Assembly: GCF_007754155.1 (NCBI RefSeq)
Contig: NZ_CP037423.1
Coordinates: forward strand, 9,730,938-9,794,937
Direction: 5' to 3'
DNA length: 64,000 bases
Source of the DNA: Stieleria neptunia
GTDB lineage: Bacteria > Planctomycetota > Planctomycetia > Pirellulales > Pirellulaceae
The notes under the pieces were generated by a model. The model searched no databases. It saw only the letters and a program-made list of their open reading frames with translations, and was not told where the DNA came from. The position numbers and the translations under genes are program-made. This document shows, in pieces, positions 57,192-64,000 of the stretch. The number at the start of each line of letters is the position of its first letter. Position 1 is the stretch's first letter.

Positions 57192-57271
57192 GTTAGCGGT
57201 AGGGCGCGAGCCCTCCGGTCTTTCACGGTGTGATTGAAGCGCCACCGGACGGCTCGCGCCGTTCCGCTAAC
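57192..57271. repeat. Large intergenic palindrome
   Basis: The left arm GTTAGCGGTAGGGCGCGAGC onward and the right arm ending CTCGCGCCGTTCCGCTAAC are nearly perfect inverted repeats of 28 bp with a 24 bp spacer. It resembles a dispersed palindromic element. It lies 109 bp from the stop of the ligase gene. Confidence 0.75.
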
Positions 57272-57379
57272 ACCTTCAGAGCCCAGGTAAATGGCATGGG
57301 CCATCAGCCAGCGGCGCGTCATGGTTGCCGGTCCGACACGCCGGTCGCTGACGCGTCGCGTTGGCCCGACAGCCACTGG

Positions 57380-58669
57380 TCACTTGGGTCTGCGATCAAC
57401 CAACCGCTTGGCTTTGGCTTCGAAACGCGGCAGCGACCCTGCGGCCACGGGGGTCACTTCCACGCGCATCGCCAATCGCTTTTGAAACAATTCGGCAAGC
57501 TGCCGGCAATCGGGTGCACTCAATTCCGCTTCGACGGCGAGCGTGTCCATTTCGCCCTGCTTGGTCACGATCATCCGGAACTCGGCCGTCGGATCCACCT
57601 GCCGAACGATCGATTCGATGCTGCTGGGAAACACGTTGACCCCGCGGATGACCATCATGTCGTCGCTGCGTCCGAGGACGCCGCCATCGAGATACAAGAA
57701 CCGGCAGGGGTGGTCGTGTTGTTCGTAGCCCCGCACGATATCGCCGGTTCGATAGCGGATCGCCGGACCGCCGTATCGTCCCAATCCGGTCAGCACGAGT
57801 TCCGCTTGCTCACCTTCGCCGGCAACACGTCCGTTGGGGTGGGCGTCATCGAAACAAAGTCGCTGGGCAATGAATTCGGTTTCAATCACGTGCAGACCGG
57901 TGCCGTCACGGTTTCCGAATCCCCAGGCGCCGATTTCGCTTGCCCCGCTGTGATCGATCACGGTTGCGTTCCAGCCCGCCTGGATCCTTGAACGAATCGC
58001 CGGGGCGCTGCCGCCCGGTTCACCGGCGACGATCAATCGTGAAACGGACGACTGCGTCAAATCGATGGACAGTTTTTCGGCAACGGCGATCAAATGCAAC
58101 GCATAGGTCGGGGTGCAGCAGACCACGGTGCAACGTTGTTCGAGAATCAATTGCAGTCGCGTTTCACTGGACATTCCACCGCCGGGGATCACCAATGCGC
58201 CGGCCCGGACCAAGGCGTCGCTGGCGGTCCAAAAGCCGATGAACGGGCCGAACGAAAACGCCATCATGGCGACGTCGCTGCGGCGAATGTCGGCGGCATG
58301 CAAAACGTGTTGCCAGCAATCCAGCCACCACTGCCAATCCTGCTGCGTATCGAGCACCGGCATCGGGTGGCCGCTCGTTCCACTGGTTTGATGAAACCGC
58401 GAATAGGACTCACGCGGCAATCCGAACACTCGTCCGGGATCGCCCGGCGAGGGTGCGACCACGTCGGATTTGGTCAACAGCGGTAACTCGGACAGCTGGT
58501 CAAGCGATCGCAGCGGGAGCTCGAGCGAGCCAAAGCGTTCGCGATAGAAAGGGTTATCGATCGCGACGCGCAACAGCGCGTTGAGCCGGTTGAGCTGAAG
58601 GGATTCGAGCTGCGCGCGACTGAGACGCCACTGAGCCGCGATGTCGTATTCGTTCTCGATTTGTGTCAT
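57380..58669 (-). CDS. Phenylacetate-CoA ligase family AMP-forming enzyme
   Basis: A 429-residue adenylate-forming enzyme of the PaaK group. Core motifs are HQTSGTSGHPMPVLDT (P-loop), CTPTYALHL, IVAGEPGG, DHSGASEIGAWGFG, RYRTGDIV and GRSDDMMVIRGVNVFPSSIE. A C-terminal Lys-containing lid ends in RFEAKAKRL. It would activate an aryl or other carboxylate as acyl-AMP and then thioester. No phenylacetate pathway genes (paaA-E, paaZ) are adjacent, so the substrate is unknown. Similar enzymes also serve secondary metabolism. The gene stands alone on the minus strand, divergent from the DUF1559 gene. Confidence 0.92.
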   Translation of the reverse strand: MTQIENEYDIAAQWRLSRAQLESLQLNRLNALLRVAIDNPFYRERFGSLELPLRSLDQLSELPLLTKSDVVAPSPGDPGRVFGLPRESYSRFHQTSGTSGHPMPVLDTQQDWQWWLDCWQHVLHAADIRRSDVAMMAFSFGPFIGFWTASDALVRAGALVIPGGGMSSETRLQLILEQRCTVVCCTPTYALHLIAVAEKLSIDLTQSSVSRLIVAGEPGGSAPAIRSRIQAGWNATVIDHSGASEIGAWGFGNRDGTGLHVIETEFIAQRLCFDDAHPNGRVAGEGEQAELVLTGLGRYGGPAIRYRTGDIVRGYEQHDHPCRFLYLDGGVLGRSDDMMVIRGVNVFPSSIESIVRQVDPTAEFRMIVTKQGEMDTLAVEAELSAPDCRQLAELFQKRLAMRVEVTPVAAGSLPRFEAKAKRLVDRRPK

Positions 58670-59083
58670 AACGCGGACAGTCTAACAGTTTCAGCGGCCG
58701 AGTTTGATGGTCGCGAGGTTGGGGCTGGAAAGTCATTGAAAGCAGTTTTCGTCGGGAAAAAGGGTCAAAAAATGGATGGGTCAAAAAATGGAAGAGGGAG
58801 CGTTGGAAGCGCGTAGGGAACAACTGTTTTTCTTGCTCGATTTTTTGACCAACCCATTTTTTGCCCCCTTCTGTTCGAACAGCGCAGCGGGTCCGCTCCG
58901 CCAGTGCCCCGCCGCAACGAGGAGAAGTTCAAGCGTGGGAAGCATGAAGGAGCCGTGAAGAAGTCGTGAGAAAACCGTTTTGGCATTGTCGTTCCTGGTT
59001 CCAGGAAGCACCTTCACCGATTGATTGAACACTGTCAAAACCTTTCGATTCTCTCTACCTTTCGAATTCTAAAGGCCGGATCC
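58670..59083. other. Divergent intergenic region with hairpin repeat
   Basis: 414 bp between the ligase and DUF1559 genes. It holds the long hairpin repeat at 58762-58867. No gene is seen. It presumably contains both promoters. Confidence 0.45.
58762..58867. repeat. Long tandem-unit hairpin in divergent intergenic region
   Basis: The left arm has GGGTCAAAAAATGGAT and GGGTCAAAAAATGG. The right arm has ATTTTTTGACCAACCCATTTTTTGCCCC. It uses the same unit as 28331-28438 but lies between gene starts, so it cannot be explained as a terminator of either neighbour. Confidence 0.7.
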
Positions 59084-60298
59084 ATGAACCCCCAACACGT
59101 GCGGCGTTCTCTGTCGCGAGTTGGTTTCACGCTGATCGAACTGCTGGTCGTGATCGCCATCATCGGTCTGCTGGCGTCGATGGCGATGCCCGCGCTCAGC
59201 AAGGCGCGCGAGGCGGCGCGTTCGGCCGCTTGCCAATCCAATTTGCGTCAATTCGGGATCGGTCTGATTTCGCGCAGCACGCAAACCCCCAGCGGCGCGT
59301 TTTGCTCGGGGAGTTTTGATTTCAAACGTGACGGCGTGCCGACGGAAGTGGGTTGGGTGTCCGACTTGGTGACGCGGGGCATCCTGCCCGGTGAGATGCT
59401 GTGCCCGAGCAATTCGGCGCGGAGCAGTAAAGCCGTCGAGGAGATGGTCGCATTGCCGTTGACGAATTTTGTCGCCGATGCCTGTTTCGACGAATCCGAG
59501 CGGCTCGGCAGCGAACCGTACACCGATTCGTCCGGCGTGGTCGTTTCCAACATCGCACGCAAGATCGCGAACCAGGCGATCCCACCCAAGACGCCCGAAC
59601 GCACGGCGGTGGTCAAGAAAAAGATGATCGATGAGGGCTACAACACCAACTACGCCGCGTCCTGGTTCATGTTGCGGACGGAATTCAATCTCGGTCCCGA
59701 CGGAAACCTGGCACGGATCGATCCCCTCTGTCCCGACATGGACCCGCGTGGCAGGAACGTGACCGAAGGGCCGCTGGAAACGCAATACCTGGACGGCTCT
59801 CGGGCTCCCATGTCAACGGTCCCCTTGCTCTGCGATGCCACGCCCTCGGGTTACCTGAGCGCGTCGATCGGCGATCGGCTGCCGGCGGGCAGTCTGTACA
59901 CCACGCCGATCGTCGGCGGCCCGGTCGGCAGCACCTTGCAAATGGACTTGGACGGCGACGGCACCCCCGAGACCCCGAACCCGAATTTCCTGAAAACGCC
60001 CGTTTTCTCCGCCGGTGAACCCCGCATCGGGACCGCCGGATGGTACAAGCAGTTGAACTTTTACACCCGCCAGGACTACCGCGGGATCATGCCGCTGCAC
60101 AACGGCATCGCCAACTGCTTGATGGCCGACGGTTCGGTGCAAGCGTTGTACGACGCCAACGGCGATCAATACGTCAACAACGGTTTTGACGTGCCCAGCG
60201 GTGGCGGCAGCGTGATTTGGACGAGTGGAAAAACCGAGGCGGACAAGCTGACAATCGCCAGCTACCACTCGCTGAAGTCGGATGGGCCGATCGAGTAG
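59084..60298 (+). CDS. DUF1559 prepilin-like protein
   Basis: From the ATG at 59084 the protein has 404 residues; the longer frame from 59021 adds 21 unlikely ones. The N-terminus has the type IV prepilin motif [17 protein letters not shown] with the cleavage site before Phe, then a coiled helix with [20 protein letters not shown], the DUF1559 pattern. The C-terminus contains [22 protein letters not shown], equivalent to the family H-x-G..n..-f.DGSV motif. DUF1559 proteins are greatly expanded in planctomycetes and form pseudopilin-like exported proteins of unclear role. The body is longer than average for the family. Confidence 0.93.
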   Translation: MNPQHVRRSLSRVGFTLIELLVVIAIIGLLASMAMPALSKAREAARSAACQSNLRQFGIGLISRSTQTPSGAFCSGSFDFKRDGVPTEVGWVSDLVTRGILPGEMLCPSNSARSSKAVEEMVALPLTNFVADACFDESERLGSEPYTDSSGVVVSNIARKIANQAIPPKTPERTAVVKKKMIDEGYNTNYAASWFMLRTEFNLGPDGNLARIDPLCPDMDPRGRNVTEGPLETQYLDGSRAPMSTVPLLCDATPSGYLSASIGDRLPAGSLYTTPIVGGPVGSTLQMDLDGDGTPETPNPNFLKTPVFSAGEPRIGTAGWYKQLNFYTRQDYRGIMPLHNGIANCLMADGSVQALYDANGDQYVNNGFDVPSGGGSVIWTSGKTEADKLTIASYHSLKSDGPIE

Positions 60299-60367
60299 CT
60301 ACTCGCCGGCTGGTCGGAGCGTTAGACTCTCGGGCGTCAACTGGAATTGCACGCCGACAAACGCTTC

Positions 60368-61150
60368 ATGAACCAACCACGGAAAACTCGCTACGGATCA
60401 CTGGACAGCTACGTGGTCGACGCCGGCCGGGCCCAGACGCCTTCGGCACTGGCGATCCTTTGCCACGGCTTTGGCGCCCCGGGCAGCGACCTGGTCGGGA
60501 TCGCCGGCGAGTGGATCGAGGCGCTCGGGAAGACCGCCGAATCATTTCGCTTCATTTTCCCGATCGCGCCGCACAGCCTGGACGAACTCGGAATGCCTTC
60601 CGGGCGGGCCTGGTGGATGCTGAACATGACGCGCATGATGGACGCGATCCAGGCCCAACAATTTGAGGAGCTGCACCACGAAACCCCGCCGGGTTTGGAG
60701 GAATCTCGCAGGGCCCTATCGGAATTGGTCAACGCCGCCCGCGACGAACTGGCCGATCAACGGGGCTGCGATGCCGACGCGATTCCATTCGCACTGGGGG
60801 GGTTTTCCCAGGGTGCGATGCTGGCGATGGACACGGCACTGCGCGGCCCGATTCCGGCGCCCGATTTGTTGATCCAATTCTCCGGATCGGTGATCTGCCA
60901 GGACGAATGGACCGAATCGTTGTCTCGACTGCAGCAGACCCCTGTCTATCAGTCGCACGGAACCCAGGACCCGATCCTGCCGTTCCAGTCCGCCGAGCGG
61001 CTTCGTGATTTGCTTGCCGCGGCCGGCGTCGACCTCCAGTTTCACCCCTTTTTCGGGCCGCACACGATCGACGGTCAGGCGATTGCGTCGACCGCGATCG
61101 CCCTGCAACAATTGGTCGACCCTCCCCCGCACGGAAACCCCACCCCATGA
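60368..61150 (+). CDS. Phospholipase/carboxylesterase family alpha/beta hydrolase
   Basis: A 260-residue protein with the alpha/beta-hydrolase layout of the YpfH/LYPLA group: AILCHGFGAPGSDL (oxyanion region), the nucleophile elbow GGFSQGAMLAMD with Ser in GFSQG, catalytic Asp in SHGTQDPILPF, and catalytic His in FFGPHTIDG. It lacks a signal peptide, so it is cytoplasmic. It likely hydrolyses an ester or thioester; substrate unknown. The stop overlaps the next gene start (ATGA). Confidence 0.9.
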   Translation: MNQPRKTRYGSLDSYVVDAGRAQTPSALAILCHGFGAPGSDLVGIAGEWIEALGKTAESFRFIFPIAPHSLDELGMPSGRAWWMLNMTRMMDAIQAQQFEELHHETPPGLEESRRALSELVNAARDELADQRGCDADAIPFALGGFSQGAMLAMDTALRGPIPAPDLLIQFSGSVICQDEWTESLSRLQQTPVYQSHGTQDPILPFQSAERLRDLLAAAGVDLQFHPFFGPHTIDGQAIASTAIALQQLVDPPPHGNPTP

Positions 61151-61704
61151 ATCGTCTTGCCAGTCGCCGTCCGGAATCCGAGGAGTTCGACAGCGAGTAT
61201 CACGGCCAATTGATCGCCCGCGTCGAAGGCGAGTGCGCGATCGCGATCCTGCGACAACAGCTGCATTGGATCTGCGATTTGGCCAGCAGCATCAGCACCG
61301 AACAGGTCGACCGCATCCACGCCCCATACCGGTGGACCATCCGACAGGTCTTTGAGCATTGTGCCAACGCGGAGCGAATGTTCGGCTATCGGATGATGTG
61401 TTTGGCCGACGGAAGTGGGCCGACGTTGCCCAATTGGGACGAAAACGTCTCCGCCGACAGTCGCTTCGGACTGGGGAATTTCTCTTGCCTGGCCGCCGAA
61501 CTGGGCGACCTGAGGAAAGCGAATCTGGGGCTGCTGCAGCGGCTTTCCCCGCGCGCCTGGGACGGCTCGGGGACCGTCGCCGGCCAGCGGATCAATGTGC
61601 GCGCCCTCGCTTGGCTCACCGCCGGACATCTGCTGCACCACTTTGAAATCGTCGAAAACCGCTGTGGGGTCACTGCGATGCGCGGCCCCGCCATGTTAGA
61701 GTGA
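61147..61704 (+). CDS. DinB-like four-helix-bundle protein
   Basis: The 185-residue, helical protein has the DinB/DUF664 layout: [28 protein letters not shown] (His of metal site 1) and [22 protein letters not shown] (paired His). These three His positions fit the divalent metal triad of the family. Members include thiol-dependent transferases. The exact reaction is unknown. It overlaps the esterase gene by 4 bp and precedes obg by 34 bp. Confidence 0.85.
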   Translation: MNRLASRRPESEEFDSEYHGQLIARVEGECAIAILRQQLHWICDLASSISTEQVDRIHAPYRWTIRQVFEHCANAERMFGYRMMCLADGSGPTLPNWDENVSADSRFGLGNFSCLAAELGDLRKANLGLLQRLSPRAWDGSGTVAGQRINVRALAWLTAGHLLHHFEIVENRCGVTAMRGPAMLE

Positions 61705-61738
61705 TGGATTCCATTTCCCACTCTCTTCGATAACAACG

Positions 61739-62902
61739 ATGTTCGTCGACCGCGTCCAAATTGAACTTCACGCCGGCAAGGGCGGGGACGGTTGCTCCAG
61801 CATGCGCCGCGAAAAATACATCCCGCGCGGGGGCCCCGACGGCGGTAACGGCGGACACGGCGCCAGCCTGATTCTGGAAGCCCGGTTGGGGGTCAATTCC
61901 CTGGCCGCGTTTGCCAATCGAAAGTTCATTCGGGCGGGCAGCGGACGGCAAGGCCGGGGGGCGATGTGCCACGGGCGAAAGGCCGAGGACCAGACGCTGT
62001 ACGTTCCACCGGGGACCCTGGTGATCGACGCCGAGCAGGGGTATGTCATCAAGGACCTGAAACACCACGGCGATTCCTTCGTCGTCGCACGCGGCGGCAA
62101 GGGCGGCAAGGGGAATGCCCATTTCAAAAGCAGCACCAATCAGGCGCCGCGTGAATTCCAGCGTGGCGAGGAGGGTGAAGTCCGCACCGTCATTCTGGAA
62201 CTGCGCTCGATCGCCGATGTCGGGCTGATCGGCAAACCCAACGCCGGAAAAAGCACGCTGCTGAGCCGGATCACAAGCGCCCGCCCCGAAATCGCCGACT
62301 ACCCGTTCACCACCAAGCATCCCAATTTGGGCATCGTCGACCTTGATGAAGGACGCTCCTTTGTCTTGGCGGACATCCCGGGGTTGATCGAAGGCGCCAG
62401 CGACGGCCTGGGGCTGGGCCACGAGTTCCTCAAGCACATCGAACGCGCCGGATTGCTGGTCCACCTGGTCGAACCCGCACCGACCGACCAGTCCGACCCG
62501 CTGGACAACTATCGGGCCATCCGCTCGGAATTGACGCATTACGATCAGGCGCTCGGCGAGCGCGACGAGATCTTGGCCGTCACCAAGAGCGAGCTGCCGC
62601 AGGCCACCGAGGTCGCCGAGCAACTGCGCGAAGAAACCGGCCGGCCCGTGCTGCTGATCAGTGCCATCACCGGAGCCGGTTTGACGGAGTTGACCGAAGC
62701 GGTGATGACACGGGTCCAGCAGCGCCGCAAGGCACTGTTGGACGCCGGAGAGGACATTCCGGTGTTGCGTGAGTCCCAGCAAGCGCCCGAAAAACGGAAG
62801 GTACCGCCACACCTGCGGGGCGCGACCGCACAGCTTTCCGATGAGCACCAAGCCAAGGACTTTGACCCCGTCGTCGACTCCTCCGCCGAGGACGCGCCGT
62901 GA
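61739..62902 (+). CDS. obg: Obg/CgtA ribosome-associated GTPase
   Basis: The 387-residue GTPase has the glycine-rich Obg fold (1-157: [34 protein letters not shown]) followed by the G domain: G1 [12 protein letters not shown], switch [13 protein letters not shown]3 [10 protein letters not shown], and G5 SAITGAG. The G4 position reads TKSE (282-285) where most Obg proteins have NKxD. The C-terminal tail is short and acidic. It works in 50S ribosome assembly and stress control. Its stop overlaps the coaX start (GTGA). Confidence 0.94.
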   Translation: MFVDRVQIELHAGKGGDGCSSMRREKYIPRGGPDGGNGGHGASLILEARLGVNSLAAFANRKFIRAGSGRQGRGAMCHGRKAEDQTLYVPPGTLVIDAEQGYVIKDLKHHGDSFVVARGGKGGKGNAHFKSSTNQAPREFQRGEEGEVRTVILELRSIADVGLIGKPNAGKSTLLSRITSARPEIADYPFTTKHPNLGIVDLDEGRSFVLADIPGLIEGASDGLGLGHEFLKHIERAGLLVHLVEPAPTDQSDPLDNYRAIRSELTHYDQALGERDEILAVTKSELPQATEVAEQLREETGRPVLLISAITGAGLTELTEAVMTRVQQRRKALLDAGEDIPVLRESQQAPEKRKVPPHLRGATAQLSDEHQAKDFDPVVDSSAEDAP

Positions 62903-63813
62903 CGCCGGCTGAGACGATTGCTGCGATCGATGTCGGCAACTCGGCGATCAAGGTCGCGCTGGCCAACACATCCGACCTGCTCGCCGGCGCTGTGAATTCC
63001 AGTGCCCCCGACGGCTCCATCTGCTACCAGACGTTTCCACTGGACCAGCCGCAGTGGGACCAACAGGTCTGTCACTGGGTGCAGCAGCAAACCGGCCGGT
63101 CGGAGGTTTCGTGGTGGGTGTCGACGGTCAACCACGCCGCCAGCCGTCCCCTTCGCGATGCCGTGTGCGATTGCTGGGAATCGCGTCGGTCCATGTCTGG
63201 TCCTCCGCGGCAAGTGGATTGGCGTCACCTGTCGTCACACGATGTCCCGCTGCAAATCCGAGTCGACGCGCCGGAGAAAGTCGGGATCGATCGTCTGCTC
63301 AGTGCCTATGCCGCCTCCAACCGCTTCGACCCGCCGCTGGTCGTCGTCGACGCCGGTTCGGCCGTGACGGTCGACTGCGTCCGCCGCTCTCCCGACGCTC
63401 CACCGGTGTTCGCCGGGGGGGCGATTCTGCCGGGAATCCGGTTGCAACATGCCGCCCTGGTGACGGGGACCGAGGGGCTTCAGCAAGCGACGCTGGAAAC
63501 CGTCCCCGACGGGGGTCGGGCGATGGCACCGGCAACCAATACCCGGCAAGCGATTCGATTGGGCGTGCTGGCGGCCGTCGTCGGCGGCGTCGAACGACTG
63601 GCAAGGGAGTACGCCGAATCACCCCAAACATCCGATGCACGCGAAAACGGTGACGCGGACGGGGCGTTCCGGATCGTGCTCAGCGGCGGGGACGCGGTGA
63701 CGCTCTCGCCCTACTTGCGAGCCCCACACGAACGCGTCCCCCATTTAGTCTGCCTGGGGATTTTGGATCTGGCAATTCGGCAATGCCAGCTTGCCCCGAG
63801 CGGGCTAAAATAG
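62899..63813 (+). CDS. coaX: Type III pantothenate kinase
   Basis: A 304-residue protein starting with GTG overlapping the obg stop. It carries the CoaX motifs: [13 protein letters not shown] (phosphate-binding, with Asp and Asn), [26 protein letters not shown] and [17 protein letters not shown]. It phosphorylates pantothenate in the first step of coenzyme A synthesis, and uses monovalent cations. The tail after residue 230 is longer than usual with a hydrophilic insert ([15 protein letters not shown]). Confidence 0.92.
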   Translation: MTPAETIAAIDVGNSAIKVALANTSDLLAGAVNSSAPDGSICYQTFPLDQPQWDQQVCHWVQQQTGRSEVSWWVSTVNHAASRPLRDAVCDCWESRRSMSGPPRQVDWRHLSSHDVPLQIRVDAPEKVGIDRLLSAYAASNRFDPPLVVVDAGSAVTVDCVRRSPDAPPVFAGGAILPGIRLQHAALVTGTEGLQQATLETVPDGGRAMAPATNTRQAIRLGVLAAVVGGVERLAREYAESPQTSDARENGDADGAFRIVLSGGDAVTLSPYLRAPHERVPHLVCLGILDLAIRQCQLAPSGLK

Positions 63814-63851
63814 TCTGCCGACACGCCCGATCCCCCCTCGCCCCCAAAGAA

Positions 63852-64000
63852 ATGTCCGCATCGAAACTCTCCGACCTGTTGCCGATTCAAACGTCGGCCG
63901 GCAAACCCAACGCCTACCAAGTGTTCGGTTTGAAAAACGGAGAACCGGACGCGGAGAAGATCACCGCGGCGATGCAACGCGTCTACGAGGGATTGAAGGA
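63852..64000 (+). CDS. Hypothetical protein, N-terminal part only
   Basis: The ATG at 63852 opens a frame that runs off the right edge (49 codons seen). It begins MSASKLSDLLPIQTSAGKPN, then AYQVFGLKNGEPDAEKITAAMQRVYEGLK. The NAYQVFGL..GEPDAEKI..A layout resembles planctomycete proteins with a J-domain-like start (compare NPYxVLGL), but this is only a resemblance. It follows coaX after 38 bp in the same direction. Confidence 0.7.
   Translation, partial: MSASKLSDLLPIQTSAGKPNAYQVFGLKNGEPDAEKITAAMQRVYEGLK

Larger units (their letters stand above)
56632..57379. other. Intergenic region with RNA structures and palindromes
   Basis: 748 bp between the giant gene and the ligase gene. It contains a candidate small RNA (56780-56960), a direct repeat of GCATTCCGCATCTCA near 57108-57138, and a large palindrome at 57192-57271. 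Frames crossing it run through the terminator and are not credible genes. Confidence 0.5.

Noticed and set aside
56795..57196. 133-codon frame downstream of the giant gene
   Set aside because: It reads through the intrinsic terminator and hairpins, and has no ribosome-binding site or family resemblance.
57134..57376. 80-codon minus frame over the palindrome region
   Set aside because: It is read straight through both arms of the palindrome; probably a repeat-derived frame.

Overview
The window (about 60% GC) reads as chromosomal DNA of a marine-type planctomycete of the Rhodopirellula/Stieleria kind. The basis is familiarity with gene families, not a database search. Three very large surface proteins begin with the planctomycete LEPR-XLL type motif, and two of them end in dockerin repeats. 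Other planctomycete signs are a DUF1559 prepilin-like protein, a formylglycine sulfatase, an NPYQAP-type membrane protein, and Ser/Thr kinases paired with ECF sigma factors. No rRNA, tRNA, IS transposase or CRISPR array was recognised.

Layout. 1-8119 (minus, runs off the left edge): giant surface protein with DUF4347, a beta-helix, LamG, a probable seven-bladed WDG propeller, and cadherin/CSPG-like repeats that include a near-identical tandem DNA repeat of 1149 bp. 8.5-10.0 kb: secreted sulfatase. 10.0-10.7 kb: DUF559 nuclease bracketed by inverted REP-like palindromes. 10.7-12.4 kb: lactate-permease family transporter. 12.4-13.2 kb: two small minus-strand genes. 13.4-15.9 kb: ABC ATPase plus permease. 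16.0-16.8 kb: OmpA-like lipoprotein. 17.0-18.9 kb: a degenerate NtrC-like regulator and a translationally overlapping partner. 19.7-22.5 kb: three-gene membrane/secreted set with two DUF3299 proteins. 22.8-25.0 kb: thioredoxin-like/cyclophilin/dockerin surface protein, overlapped at its 3' end by a convergent DUF2306 gene. 25.7-28.3 kb: small membrane protein, then hflK-hflC.

28.5-37.3 kb (minus) is a signalling island: a remnant of an ECF sigma gene, a TPR receptor kinase, a long hairpin, a 1769-residue receptor kinase with a probable FG-GAP type exterior, and an intact ECF sigma gene overlapping its end. Divergent from it is a 6304-residue RTX/FG-GAP/LRR/dockerin surface protein (37.7-56.6 kb). 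This is followed by a candidate three-hairpin small RNA with a strong intrinsic terminator. 57.4-58.7 kb carries an adenylate-forming ligase of the phenylacetate-CoA ligase family. 59.1-64.0 kb is a plus-strand run: DUF1559 protein, esterase, DinB-like protein, obg, coaX and the start of a further gene.

Recurring non-coding structure is the most unusual aspect. Four intergenic hairpins share one architecture, with short tandem units on the left arm and their reverse complements on the right, but use different unit sequences (15.9, 28.4, 34.5 and 58.8 kb). A separate REP-like family surrounds the DUF559 gene. Start codons are often uncertain because Shine-Dalgarno sites are weak, and domain positions are estimates by eye.
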